From an uncultured Pelagibacteraceae bacterium (GTDB taxonomy: Bacteria; Pseudomonadota; Alphaproteobacteria; Pelagibacterales; Pelagibacteraceae): DNA of 64,000 nucleotides. Shown piece after piece: positions 53,175 through 62,284 of the stretch. A program made the translations under genes and the position numbers. The notes under the pieces are model-generated. The model was not told where the DNA came from. It made no database searches and was given only the letters and a program-made list of their open reading frames with translations. The DNA is taken from positions 97,976 to 161,975 of the forward strand of contig CACHVY010000003.1 in the NCBI GenBank assembly GCA_902583455.1, in the 5' to 3' direction. Numbering within the stretch: position 1 is the stretch's first letter; the number at the start of each line of letters is the position of its first letter.

Positions 53175-56044
53175 TGTTACCAAATTCAGAAAAAGATTTT
53201 TTAAAGAGACACATTGGACCTTCTAAAGAAGATCAATCAAAAATGTTAAAAGAATTAAATTATCAATCACTAGATGATTTAATTGACAGCACAGTACCAG
53301 AAAAAATAAAGTTTAGAGACGAATTAAATATTGGTGAGTCAAATTCAGAATATGAAGCGTTAAGAAAATTAAGAGCGATTTCAAAAAAAAATCAAGTTTA
53401 CTCAAACTTTATTGGTATGGGTTATTACGGAACGTATACACCTTATGTAATTTTAAGAAATATATTAGAAAATCCAGGTTGGTATACTTCATATACGCCT
53501 TATCAGCCAGAAGTAGCTCAAGGAAGACTTGAAATGTTATTAAATTTTCAACAAATGATCGTTGACTTTACAGGAATGGATATCGCTAATGCTTCTTTAT
53601 TAGATGAGGGTACAGCAGCAGCAGAGGCTATGGGCCTAAGTCACAGATTGAACAAAAAAGATAGTAATTTAGTTTTTGTATCTGAGGATTGTCATCCTCA
53701 AACAATAAATGTAATTCAAACTAGAGCTGAACCGTTGGGTTTAAAAGTATTGGTTGGTAAAGAAAATGACGTTTTAGACCAGTTAAAAGAAGATTTGGTT
53801 TGTGGAATTTTACAATATCCTGGAACTTTAGGAGATATTAAAGACCCAAGTGAAGCAATTAGCAAAATTCATAAAAAAAATGGTAAAGCTGTATTAGCTT
53901 GTGATTTGTTAGCATTAGCAAAATTAAAAACACCAAGAGAACTTGGTGCTGATATAGCAGTCGGAAGCTCACAAAGATTTGGTATTCCAATGGGATATGG
54001 TGGTCCACATGCAGCTTTTTTTGCAACAAAAGATGAGTACAAAAGATCAATGCCAGGAAGAATTGTCGGTGTGTCAGTTGATAGACACGGCAATAAGGCA
54101 TATAGATTATCCTTACAAACTAGAGAGCAACATATCAGAAGAGACAAGGCGACAAGTAACATTTGTACTGCTCAAGCTCTATTAGCAATTGTATCAGCAG
54201 CATATTCTATTTATCACGGCCCGGATGGAATTAGGAATATTTCTGAAAGAGTGTCACAATTAGCAAAAAGTTTTGCTGATAAAATAAAACAGTCTGGATA
54301 TGAACTTTATTCCAATTATTTTTTTGATACTGTTACAATTATTACTAAAGAAAAAACTGATCAAATTTATAAAAATGCTTTAAATCAAAAAGTTAATATA
54401 CGTAAAGTAAATTCTGAAATGCTCGCAGTTTCTTTTGATGAAAGAAAAAATGTTTATAGAGTAAATCAACTATTAAAAATCTTTAACGCAGCTGAATCAA
54501 TCAAAAAAGAAGATCCTTCTGTAAGTTTACCCAATCTTCCAAAAAACTTGTTGAGAACTTCAAAATATTTAGAACATCCAGTTTTCAACTTATATCATTC
54601 TGAAACTGAGATGCTGAGATATTTAAAAAGATTAGAAGATAAGGATATAGCATTGAATAGAACAATGATTGCACTTGGTTCATGCACAATGAAGTTAAAT
54701 GCTGCAGCAGAGATGATTCCAATTTCATGGAAAGAGTTTGCAGAACCTCATCCATTTGTACCAATTGAACAAATGGAAGGATTTAGAGATCTATTTACCG
54801 ATCTAAAAAATTGGTTGCGTTCCATAACTGGTTTTTCAGGTGTTTCTCTTCAACCTAATGCAGGTGCTCAAGGTGAATATGCGGGATTAATGGTTATTCG
54901 AAAGTATCATTTAGATAGAGATGAGGCTAATCGAAACATATGTTTAATTCCAAGTTCAGCACACGGTACTAATCCAGCAAGTGCACAAATGGCTGGAATG
55001 AAAGTTGTTGTTGTTAATTGTGATAAAGAAGGAAATGTTGATTTTGATGACTTAAAGAAAAAAGCAGAACAACATTCTGAAAACCTTGGGGCATTGATGG
55101 TAACTTACCCATCCACTCATGGAGTATTTGAAGAAAAAATATCAGATATTTGTGAGCTAGTTCATAAACACGGTGGTCAGGTTTATATGGATGGTGCAAA
55201 TCTAAATGCATTAGTGGGAATTGCTAAACCAGGAAATTTTGGTCCAGACGTTTGTCATATTAACTTACATAAAACGTTTTGTATTCCTCATGGTGGTGGA
55301 GGACCTGGAATGGGACCCATTGCTTGTAAAAGACATTTACAAGTTTATTTGCCCAACCACCCAGTCATAAAAGATTGTGGACCAACATCTGGAATTGGAG
55401 CAGTTTCTGCAGCGCCTTGGGGAAGTTCAAGTATTTTGTCAATTTCTTGGATGTATATTAAAATGATGGGATCAGCAGGATTAAAGCTTGCTACTCAAGT
55501 TGCGATACTTAATGCAAATTATATAGCTCACAGATTAAAAGATCACTTTCCCATTTTGTATAAAGGGTCAAATGGCAATGTGGCACATGAATGTATTATT
55601 GATATTAGAAATATTAAATCAGATACAGGAGTAACTGAGGAAGATATTGCTAAAAGATTAATTGATTATGGTTTTCATGCACCAACAATGTCCTGGCCTG
55701 TCGCTGGCACTATGATGATAGAACCAACTGAGAGTGAAAATTTGAGAGAGATAAATAGATTCTGTGATACACTTATTAAGATCAAATCTGAAATTGATAA
55801 TATAAAATCTGGTAAATTTGATAAAATAGACAATCCTATAAAGAATGCACCTCACACAGATTTAGAGCTCTCGTCTGATAACTGGAGCCATAAATATACA
55901 CGTGAAGAGGCAGCTTACCCATCTAAATATTTGAAAAGCAATAAATTTTGGCCACCTGTTGCTAGAGTAGATAACGTATATGGAGATAAAAATATATTCT
56001 GTACTTGTCCAAGTATGGATGAATTTAAAGAAGACGCAGCTTAA
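53174..56044 (+). CDS. gcvP: glycine dehydrogenase (decarboxylating), single-chain P protein
   Basis: A 956-residue PLP enzyme that decarboxylates glycine and loads the aminomethyl group on H protein. It is the one-chain type: an N-terminal half (FLKRHIGPSKEDQSKML; GMGYYGTYTPYVILRNILENPGWYTSYTPYQPEVAQGRLE) fused to the catalytic half (SCTMKLNAAAEMIPISW; SSAHGTNPASAQMAG). The PLP lysine is K700 in INLHKTFCIPHGGGGPGMGP. It shares its first base with the gcvH stop. The glycine riboswitch upstream of gcvT should control the whole operon. Glycine catabolism yields methylene-THF, central for SAR11, which depend on outside glycine or serine. Confidence 0.98.
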   Translation: MLPNSEKDFLKRHIGPSKEDQSKMLKELNYQSLDDLIDSTVPEKIKFRDELNIGESNSEYEALRKLRAISKKNQVYSNFIGMGYYGTYTPYVILRNILENPGWYTSYTPYQPEVAQGRLEMLLNFQQMIVDFTGMDIANASLLDEGTAAAEAMGLSHRLNKKDSNLVFVSEDCHPQTINVIQTRAEPLGLKVLVGKENDVLDQLKEDLVCGILQYPGTLGDIKDPSEAISKIHKKNGKAVLACDLLALAKLKTPRELGADIAVGSSQRFGIPMGYGGPHAAFFATKDEYKRSMPGRIVGVSVDRHGNKAYRLSLQTREQHIRRDKATSNICTAQALLAIVSAAYSIYHGPDGIRNISERVSQLAKSFADKIKQSGYELYSNYFFDTVTIITKEKTDQIYKNALNQKVNIRKVNSEMLAVSFDERKNVYRVNQLLKIFNAAESIKKEDPSVSLPNLPKNLLRTSKYLEHPVFNLYHSETEMLRYLKRLEDKDIALNRTMIALGSCTMKLNAAAEMIPISWKEFAEPHPFVPIEQMEGFRDLFTDLKNWLRSITGFSGVSLQPNAGAQGEYAGLMVIRKYHLDRDEANRNICLIPSSAHGTNPASAQMAGMKVVVVNCDKEGNVDFDDLKKKAEQHSENLGALMVTYPSTHGVFEEKISDICELVHKHGGQVYMDGANLNALVGIAKPGNFGPDVCHINLHKTFCIPHGGGGPGMGPIACKRHLQVYLPNHPVIKDCGPTSGIGAVSAAPWGSSSILSISWMYIKMMGSAGLKLATQVAILNANYIAHRLKDHFPILYKGSNGNVAHECIIDIRNIKSDTGVTEEDIAKRLIDYGFHAPTMSWPVAGTMMIEPTESENLREINRFCDTLIKIKSEIDNIKSGKFDKIDNPIKNAPHTDLELSSDNWSHKYTREEAAYPSKYLKSNKFWPPVARVDNVYGDKNIFCTCPSMDEFKEDAA

Positions 56045-56049
56045 AATTA

Positions 56050-57288
56050 ATGAAAGTTGCAGTTATTGGCTCAGGTATTTCGGGACTTAGTGCTGCATAT
56101 TTTTTATCAAAAAAATATAAAGTTGATTTATTTGAAAAAGAAGATCGTTTTGGAGGACACTCTCACACAATTGATATTAAATTAAATGAAGATATAAATA
56201 AAATTCATGCAGATATTGGTTTTATTGTTTTTAATAAAAAAACATATCCAAATTTAATTAATTTTTTTAAAGAAATAGACGTGGACATAGAAAAAAGCAA
56301 TATGAGCTTATCATTTATGTCTAAAGACATAAATTTAGAATATTGCGGAAAAGGTTTAAAAGGAATTTTTTCGCATAAAAAAAACTTATTTAATTTTGAT
56401 TTTTTTAAAATGTTTTTAGAAATATTAAAATTTTATAAAAAAAGTTCTAAATTAAACGAATATCATGAAGATATAAGTCTTGGTGAATATCTAATTAATG
56501 AAAAACATTCCGAATATTTTATTAATTACCATTTAATTCCTATGGTATCCGCAATTTGGTCAATGCCACCCTATGATGCAAAAAAAATGCCAATTAAATT
56601 TTTTATGAGGTTTTTTCAAAATCATGGTCTATTTAATTTACGTAAAAGACCACAGTGGTACACAGTAAAAAACAGAAGCAGACAATATGTAAATAAAGTA
56701 ATAGAAAAAATTAGCGGTGAACATTTTAAAAATTACAAAATTGAGAAAATCAAAAGAATTTCAAATTTTGTGCGAGTTTTTTATGGTTCAGAAAACGAAT
56801 ATTTTGATTACGATAAAGTTATTATTGCTACTCATGCTGATGAAGCAAAAAAAATGATAGAGGACAAATCTGAAGAAGAAGCTAAAATTTTAGGGAGTTT
56901 TCAATATAAAAAAAATTTAGCCATAATTCACTCAGATGAAGTAGTTATGCCTCAAAAGAGATTTAATTGGTCTGCGTGGAATACATCAATTTCTAAAAAA
57001 AATAGTTCTGTGACTTATTGGTTAAATTTACTTCAAAATTTCGAAATAAATAAAAATATTTTTTTAACTCTGAATCCTTTTGAAAAGATTAATACAGATA
57101 AGATAATAAAAAAAGTTGAATTTACTCACCCTTATTATGATCATAATACACTAAAAAATCAGGAAAATTTACATTTGATACAAAATAAAAAAAATATACT
57201 ATTTTGTGGTAGTTACTTTGGTTATGGGTTTCATGAAGATGGCATTAAATCTACATTAGAAATGATTAAATTTTTGAATGATCAATAA
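56050..57288 (+). CDS. FAD-dependent amine-oxidase-like oxidoreductase
   Basis: A 412-residue flavoprotein with the N-terminal FAD motif VIGSGISGLSAAYFLSKKYKVDLFEKEDRFGGHSHT, the GADIGFIVFN-like substrate region (IHADIGFIVFNKKTYPN) and a C-terminal FCGSYFGYGFHEDGIKSTLEM. It belongs to the NAD/FAD-binding proteins regularly encoded beside DUF1365 and CFA-synthase genes, as here (overlaps of 11 and 1 bases downstream). In Rhodobacter such clusters belong to the RpoE-ChrR singlet-oxygen response and fatty-acid modification, including furan fatty acids; a desaturase-like role is therefore inferred. It begins five bases after gcvP, so some transcription may be shared. Confidence 0.85.
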   Translation: MKVAVIGSGISGLSAAYFLSKKYKVDLFEKEDRFGGHSHTIDIKLNEDINKIHADIGFIVFNKKTYPNLINFFKEIDVDIEKSNMSLSFMSKDINLEYCGKGLKGIFSHKKNLFNFDFFKMFLEILKFYKKSSKLNEYHEDISLGEYLINEKHSEYFINYHLIPMVSAIWSMPPYDAKKMPIKFFMRFFQNHGLFNLRKRPQWYTVKNRSRQYVNKVIEKISGEHFKNYKIEKIKRISNFVRVFYGSENEYFDYDKVIIATHADEAKKMIEDKSEEEAKILGSFQYKKNLAIIHSDEVVMPQKRFNWSAWNTSISKKNSSVTYWLNLLQNFEINKNIFLTLNPFEKINTDKIIKKVEFTHPYYDHNTLKNQENLHLIQNKKNILFCGSYFGYGFHEDGIKSTLEMIKFLNDQ

Positions 57289-58045
57289 TTCTTGTATTTA
57301 TACTGGTAGCGTAATTCATAAAAGATTTAAACCTAAGAAACATTTTTTTAAATATAGCGTTTTTTCTCTTTTCTTAGATCTCGATGAAATAAATGAACTT
57401 GATCAGAAAATTCCTTTTTTTTCATACAATAAATTTAATATTTTAAGTTTTTATGATAAAGACCATGGTTATAGAAATGGTTCGTCAATTAAAGATTGGT
57501 TAATTCATGTATTAAAAAAAAAAAATATTTCTACAATAAATATTAAAATTAAAATATTATGCTATCCAAGAATATTCGGGTATGTTTTTAATCCATTGAG
57601 TATTTTTTTTATCTACGATTCAGATTCAAACCTAATAGCAATATTATACGAGGTTAAAAATACTTTTGGGGAGCAACATACTTATGTCTTTAAAATTGAC
57701 ATAAAAAATAAACAGATCTTTAATAATTGTAAAAAAAAATTTTATGTATCACCTTTTATGGATTTAGAATCAAAATATTTTTTTAAGGTGATGATTCCCG
57801 ATGAAAGACTCTCGGTAATTATCGATCAGAGAGACAAAGAGGGAAAACTATTATTTGCTTCACAAGATGGCGAAAGAGTAAAATTAACCTCAAAAAATCT
57901 GCTTATATCTTATTTAAAACATCCTTTAATGACTCTCAAAATAATTTCAGCAATACATTATGAGGCATTAAAACTTTGGATCAAAGGCATTAAATTGGTT
58001 AAAAAGAACTTAAAAATTAAAAACAATACAAGTTACGAAAATTAA
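57278..58045 (+). CDS. DUF1365 family protein
   Basis: A 255-residue member of DUF1365. Family motifs are the N-terminal SCIYTGSVIHKRFKPKKHFFKYSVFSLFLDLDEI, the CYPRIFGYVFNPLSIFFIYDSD segment, VKNTFGEQHTYVF and KKFYVSPFMDLESKYFF. Biochemical function is unknown; linkage with a flavoprotein and a CFA-synthase-like enzyme is nearly universal for the family and implies work on membrane acyl chains. The ATG at 57278 overlaps the preceding gene by 11 bases, and its TAA shares a base with the ATG of the methyltransferase. Confidence 0.9.
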   Translation: MINNSCIYTGSVIHKRFKPKKHFFKYSVFSLFLDLDEINELDQKIPFFSYNKFNILSFYDKDHGYRNGSSIKDWLIHVLKKKNISTINIKIKILCYPRIFGYVFNPLSIFFIYDSDSNLIAILYEVKNTFGEQHTYVFKIDIKNKQIFNNCKKKFYVSPFMDLESKYFFKVMIPDERLSVIIDQRDKEGKLLFASQDGERVKLTSKNLLISYLKHPLMTLKIISAIHYEALKLWIKGIKLVKKNLKIKNNTSYEN

Positions 58046-59220
58046 TGATTAATAATTTTTCAAAAAAAATTGCTTTTTCAGCTTTAAAAATGATTAAGTA
58101 CGGAAAGATCATTGTAACAGATTATGATCAAAGCAATCATATATTTGGTAACGATGAAAATTTAATTGTTTTTGTAAAAATTAATAGATCAGATTTTTTT
58201 AAAAAAATAATATCAAAAGGTAGCATCGGTATGGCAGAGGCTTACATGAATAACGAATTTGAAACTGACAACTTATCAAAGTTGATAGAATTAACTGCTA
58301 AAAATATTGAAATTGTACATAAGTTTTCAGGTATTTTAGACCTGTCTTTTATTAATTATGTAAAAAATATTTTTAATAAGAATACGAAATCTAATAGTAA
58401 AAAAAATATCTCAAAACATTATGATTTAGGAAATGAGTTTTTTTCCCTTTGGTTAGACGATACTTTAACTTACTCTAGTGCTATTTTCGAAAATGATAAG
58501 TTAGATTTGGAAAATGCACAAATAAATAAATATAAAAAATTAACTTCACTTATTAAGCCTAAAATTGGTGACAAGGTTTTAGAGATAGGTTGTGGATGGG
58601 GCGGTTTCGCAGAATTCATAGGAAAAAATTATGATGTCAAACTAGATTGTATAACAATTTCAAAAAAACAATTCGATTACGCTAAAAATAGAATTTACAA
58701 AATAGGTCTCAATGAAAAAATCAATATTAAAATGCAGGATTATAGAGATGTAAAAAATAAATATAATTCAATTGCTTCAATTGAAATGATTGAAGCAGTA
58801 GGACAAGATTATCTTAAAAATTATTTTCAAAGCATTAAAAAGTATTTAAAAGATGATGGCAAAGCAGCAATTCAGGCAATCACAATCGATGATAAATTAT
58901 TCAATAGATATAAAAAAAAAGAGGATTTTATTCAAAAATATATTTTTCCAGGTGGATTTCTTCCATCAAAAAACTCATTAGTTGAACACGCAAAAAAAAC
59001 TGGTCTAGAGTTTGCTCAATGTAATTCTTATGGAGTGCATTACAGCAATACTCTTAAAATTTGGAGAGAAAAATTTTTTAAAAGTTGGGAACATATATCT
59101 AAGCAAGGTTTTGATAACACATTTAAAAGAATGTGGAATTTCTATTTATCTTATTGTGAAGCAGGCTTTAAATCAAAAAATATTGACTTAATACAGTTCT
59201 CTTTGCTTAAAAATAAATAA
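58045..59220 (+). CDS. cyclopropane-fatty-acyl-phospholipid synthase-like methyltransferase
   Basis: A 391-residue SAM-dependent methyltransferase of the CFA synthase family, acting on unsaturated acyl chains of membrane phospholipids. The N-terminal domain (GSIGMAEAYMNNEFETDNLSKLIEL) precedes the catalytic one: ISKHYDLGNEFFSLWLDDTLTYSSAIF, the SAM loop VLEIGCGWGGFAEF, ITISKKQFDYAK, SIEMIEAVGQDYL and YIFPGGFLPS, with a Tyr/Cys-rich end (FYLSYCEAGF). It might form cyclopropane rings or, as with UfaM-type enzymes, methylate conjugated fatty acids on the way to furan fatty acids; the sequence does not decide. One base overlaps DUF1365. Confidence 0.9.
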   Translation: MINNFSKKIAFSALKMIKYGKIIVTDYDQSNHIFGNDENLIVFVKINRSDFFKKIISKGSIGMAEAYMNNEFETDNLSKLIELTAKNIEIVHKFSGILDLSFINYVKNIFNKNTKSNSKKNISKHYDLGNEFFSLWLDDTLTYSSAIFENDKLDLENAQINKYKKLTSLIKPKIGDKVLEIGCGWGGFAEFIGKNYDVKLDCITISKKQFDYAKNRIYKIGLNEKINIKMQDYRDVKNKYNSIASIEMIEAVGQDYLKNYFQSIKKYLKDDGKAAIQAITIDDKLFNRYKKKEDFIQKYIFPGGFLPSKNSLVEHAKKTGLEFAQCNSYGVHYSNTLKIWREKFFKSWEHISKQGFDNTFKRMWNFYLSYCEAGFKSKNIDLIQFSLLKNK

Positions 59221-59221
59221 T

Positions 59222-59755
59222 ATGAAATTAATAAAATCAATTCTATTGATTATTGCCTTGTCCTTAGTTACAAGCTGTTCAAATAATATGAAGCCAGAAG
59301 ATTTTAAAAATACCGAGCCTACTTTGCTAATCGAGGAATATTTTAATGGTAAAGTGAAGGCATGGGGCATCCTTCAAGACAGAAGTGGAAAGGTGACACG
59401 TCAATTCAAAGCAGATCTAATCGGTTCCTTTAATGACAATATTATTACTTTAGATGAAGACTTTTATTGGACTGATGGTGAAAAACAAAAAAGAACTTGG
59501 AAAATAAAAAAAATAGATAATAACAATTATATAGGAACAGCACCAGATGTAGTCGGAGAAGCAACAGGTGTGCAATATGGATCAGCATTTAAATTTAAAT
59601 ATAATTTATTAGTTCCATTCAAAAATAAAAATATTAAAGTCTCATTTGATGATTGGATATTTAAACAAGATGAAAAAGTTGCTATCAACAGAGCGACTTT
59701 AACTAAATTTGGTTTTAAAGTTGGTGAGTTGACAGTCTTTTTTATGAGAGACTAA
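59222..59755 (+). CDS. DUF3833 family lipoprotein
   Basis: A 177-residue lipoprotein: signal MKLIKSILLIIALSLVTSCSNN with lipobox VTSC. The mature part shows DUF3833 features: FNGKVKAWGILQDRSGKVTRQFKADLIG, LDEDFYWTDGEKQKRTWKIKK, GTAPDVVGEATGVQYGSAFKFKYNLLV and FDDWIFKQDEKVAINRATLTKFGFKVGELTVFF. It looks like a beta-barrel or lipocalin-like binding protein. It starts one base after the methyltransferase gene, as usual for this cluster, so it may carry or sense modified lipids. Its end overlaps the convergent SDR gene by four bases. Confidence 0.88.
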   Translation: MKLIKSILLIIALSLVTSCSNNMKPEDFKNTEPTLLIEEYFNGKVKAWGILQDRSGKVTRQFKADLIGSFNDNIITLDEDFYWTDGEKQKRTWKIKKIDNNNYIGTAPDVVGEATGVQYGSAFKFKYNLLVPFKNKNIKVSFDDWIFKQDEKVAINRATLTKFGFKVGELTVFFMRD

Positions 59756-60510
59756 TCAACAATCTTTTTCATACCTTTTTCAATTATTTTAAAATACAGT
59801 CCATTTGGCATTACTTTTAGGACCTTCATTATAGATGTGAAAGATTTTGGAAAATGAATTTCAAATCCCTTATTTTTTGTTAAGCCCTTGAACATTTGAT
59901 CTGCAGCAAACTCTGGAGATTTAATCATTGGCATTGGAAAATCATTTTTGTCAGTCATTGGTGTTTTTATAAAACCAGGACTTACAAGAGAAACACGAAC
60001 ATTAAATCTTTTTAGATCAAAGTATAGACTTTCTGCAAAACTACTCAGAGCAGATTTAGACGCACAATATGCGCCAGCTGCAGGCAAACCCCTGTAACCT
60101 GCTACTGAAGATACTATAGATATATGACCTGATTTTCTATTTTTATAATAATCGTAAACAGAATTTATTGAATGTATGGTACCAAAAAAATTAACTTCCA
60201 TAATTTTTTTTACCTTATCAAGATTTAAACTTTTCTCTGATTTTGGATCATGAATACCTGTACAGAATACAGATATATCAATCTCCCCAATTTTATTTTT
60301 AATATTTTCGAAAACATTTTTACACTTTTCACTATCTGTGACGTCTAAAGGAAATGGCATTATATTCTCATTACTTTGAGATATTTCATTTAACAAATTT
60401 TCTCTTCTTGCCGAAATTGCTACTTTCCAACCTTCTTTTGCAAATTTTAATGCTAGCGCTTTACCAATTCCGCTACTAGCTCCAGTAATCCATATTGATT
60501 TATTATTCAT
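59752..60510 (-). CDS. short-chain dehydrogenase/reductase
   Basis: A 252-residue SDR with the NAD(P) motif ITGASSGIGKALALKFAKEGWKVAISARR and the catalytic Ser-Tyr-Lys set in SIVSSVAGYRGLPAAGAYCASKSALSSF (YxxxK). Substrate is unknown. SDRs of this kind occur in the same lipid/photo-oxidative stress cluster as the flavoprotein, DUF1365, CFA and DUF3833 genes, although here it is on the opposite strand, convergent with DUF3833 and divergent from tspO. The two divergent starts are only six bases apart. Confidence 0.9.
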   Translation of the reverse strand: MNNKSIWITGASSGIGKALALKFAKEGWKVAISARRENLLNEISQSNENIMPFPLDVTDSEKCKNVFENIKNKIGEIDISVFCTGIHDPKSEKSLNLDKVKKIMEVNFFGTIHSINSVYDYYKNRKSGHISIVSSVAGYRGLPAAGAYCASKSALSSFAESLYFDLKRFNVRVSLVSPGFIKTPMTDKNDFPMPMIKSPEFAADQMFKGLTKNKGFEIHFPKSFTSIMKVLKVMPNGLYFKIIEKGMKKIVD

Positions 60511-60516
60511 ATAAAA

Positions 60517-60999
60517 ATGATGTATAATATGAATATGTTAAAAAATAAATTTATATCTTTTACTATATTTGCAATAATTACTTATTCTGCATCATTTATA
60601 GGAAGTATAGCGACAATTTCTTACAAAGAGCCATGGTATTCGACCTTAAATAAATCTTTTTTAACACCCCCAGATTGGGTATTCGCACCAGTGTGGACAA
60701 CTTTATATCTTTTTATGGCCATAGCCATTTGGTCGGCTTGGCATAAGAGTTATAATATAAATTTAGTTTTAATTTATTTAATACATTTATGTTTTAATAC
60801 AACTTGGAGTATAGTTTTTTTTGTTTTCCACAACATTGAATTAGCATTATTAAATTTGATAGTAATATTAACATTTATAGCAATATTAACTTTCAAATAT
60901 AAAAAAATAAATAATTTAAGTTTTTATCTAATGATTCCGTATTTACTTTGGAGCTGTTATGCATTAATTCTTAATTTTACTTTAGTTTTATTAAATTAA
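60517..60999 (+). CDS. tspO: TspO/MBR family membrane protein
   Basis: A 160-residue five-helix membrane protein of the TspO/peripheral benzodiazepine receptor family, which binds porphyrins and helps to control tetrapyrrole and light/oxygen responses in Rhodobacter. Signatures are SIATISYKEPWYSTLNKSFLTPPDWVFAPVWTTLYLFMAIAIWSAWH and CFNTTWSIVFFVFHNIELALLNLIVILTF. Several in-frame ATGs occur (60517, 60520, 60529, 60535). A perfect TATAAT at 60523-60528 falls among them, so the true start may be 60535, giving 154 residues from a nearly leaderless transcript. It completes the lipid/light-stress gene set and is two bases before the next gene. Confidence 0.9.
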   Translation: MMYNMNMLKNKFISFTIFAIITYSASFIGSIATISYKEPWYSTLNKSFLTPPDWVFAPVWTTLYLFMAIAIWSAWHKSYNINLVLIYLIHLCFNTTWSIVFFVFHNIELALLNLIVILTFIAILTFKYKKINNLSFYLMIPYLLWSCYALILNFTLVLLN

Positions 61000-61000
61000 T

Positions 61001-62104
61001 ATGGATGACATAGTAGTAGTTGGCGGTGGAATAATTGGAGCATCTACAGCTTATTTTCTCTCAAAGGAAGGCAGAAAAGTAAAAGTAATTGAAAAAGATC
61101 CAACTTACAAAAAAGCCTCATTTCCATTATCTTTAGGTGGTTTTAGAAGACAATTTTTTCAAAAAGAGAACATCATGTTAGGAAAGTTTTCGAGAGAATT
61201 TTTGTTAAATGTTCCTAGTGATCTAAAAACTAAAAAAAACCCAAGCCCAACAGTCAGCATGGTACCTAATGGCTACCTTCTACTTTTTGGACCAGAACAT
61301 GCGCAAGAACAGTATTTAGCTTTAGAAAATCATAAAGCATGTGAGGCCGGTACAAAAAATATTAAAGGTTCTGAATTAAAACAAGTATTTCCATATATTA
61401 GTGAGGAGGGTATTGAAACAGCAACTTACTCCGATACAAAAATTGAAGGTTGGATAGACCCATATTTATTTCATAATGCTTTGAAAAATAAAGCCGTAGA
61501 ATTGGGAGCAGAATTTATTAAAGGAGATGTTAAAAGTTTAAAAGAAATTAAAGCAAATGCAATAGTATCTGCCGCAGGTTGTTGGACTAATGAACTTTTA
61601 AATGATATTCCAGTTTTTCCTCAAAAGCATACTGTTTTTAGATTTAAATGTCCTAAACATATTCCTGAAATGCCATTAACGGGTGATTTAACAACAGGTG
61701 TATATTGGAGACCCGAAGGTAAAGAATATTTAGCTGGATCACCAAAACCTGTATGGGATGCAGAAGATTTGGAACCAGAATGGAATGATTTTGAAGAATT
61801 AGTTTGGCCAGGATTAGCAAAAAGAATTTCTGTTTTTGAAGAAATCAAAATGACTGGTGCTTGGGCAGGTTACTACGATTGCAATAAACTGGATAATAAT
61901 GCAGTAGTTGGAAAACACCCAGGATATGAGAATGTGTATATGGCATCTGGATTTACTGGAAGAGGTTTAATGCAAGCACCTGGTATTGGCAGAGCTTTGA
62001 CAGAATTGATTACAACAGGCTCTTATCAAACAATCGATTTAGGTTGTTTTTCTGTTGAGAGAGTATTAAAGCAAGAGGAGAGAGTAGAACCTTACGTCTT
62101 ATAA
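61001..62104 (+). CDS. FAD-dependent oxidoreductase, DAO/sarcosine oxidase-like
   Basis: A 367-residue flavoprotein of the D-amino-acid oxidase/glycine oxidase superfamily. The FAD-binding motif is DIVVVGGGIIGASTAYFLSKEGRKVKVIEKD, followed by FPLSLGGFRRQFFQKENIML, where the GG-x-R-RQ pattern is typical. Further signatures are IVSAAGCWTNELL, GVYWRPEGKEYLAGSPKP and the C-terminal ASGFTGRGLMQAPGIGRALTELI. Likely substrates are N-methylated or secondary amino acids such as sarcosine or related osmolytes, which would produce formaldehyde or ammonia. The nearby formate dehydrogenase fits one-carbon oxidation, but substrate identity is an inference. It starts two bases after tspO. Confidence 0.85.
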   Translation: MDDIVVVGGGIIGASTAYFLSKEGRKVKVIEKDPTYKKASFPLSLGGFRRQFFQKENIMLGKFSREFLLNVPSDLKTKKNPSPTVSMVPNGYLLLFGPEHAQEQYLALENHKACEAGTKNIKGSELKQVFPYISEEGIETATYSDTKIEGWIDPYLFHNALKNKAVELGAEFIKGDVKSLKEIKANAIVSAAGCWTNELLNDIPVFPQKHTVFRFKCPKHIPEMPLTGDLTTGVYWRPEGKEYLAGSPKPVWDAEDLEPEWNDFEELVWPGLAKRISVFEEIKMTGAWAGYYDCNKLDNNAVVGKHPGYENVYMASGFTGRGLMQAPGIGRALTELITTGSYQTIDLGCFSVERVLKQEERVEPYVL

Positions 62105-62108
62105 TTAT

Positions 62109-62282
62109 TCATTCTCCAATTTTTTTTACAAATAACCCTAAAATTCCATTAAATAACGATACTGATAAAATAATAAATTGACCTTTTAAAGAATAAAAGT
62201 CAAAAGATGGATAAAAACTTATAGCAACACTAAAAAATAAATAAGTTAAAATAAAAGGTTTTAAAAATTTTTTTATTTTCAA
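62109..62282 (-). CDS. small two-helix membrane protein, probable
   Basis: A TTG-started frame of 57 residues on the minus strand, beginning two bases after the formate dehydrogenase stop and ending four bases from the convergent oxidoreductase stop. It exactly fills a gap that otherwise seems empty. It reads MKIKKFLKPFILTYLFFSVA onward, then FYPSFDFYSLKGQ, then a second hydrophobic helix (FIILSVSLFNGILGLFV) and KKIGE. Positive charges at both ends suggest that both face the cytoplasm. No family is recognised. Non-ATG start and short length keep confidence moderate. Confidence 0.5.
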   Translation of the reverse strand: MKIKKFLKPFILTYLFFSVAISFYPSFDFYSLKGQFIILSVSLFNGILGLFVKKIGE

Positions 62283-62284
62283 AT

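Noticed and set aside
53859..54185. Three overlapping frames inside gcvP
   Set aside because: gcvP is intact across the region; these are other-frame readings of it.
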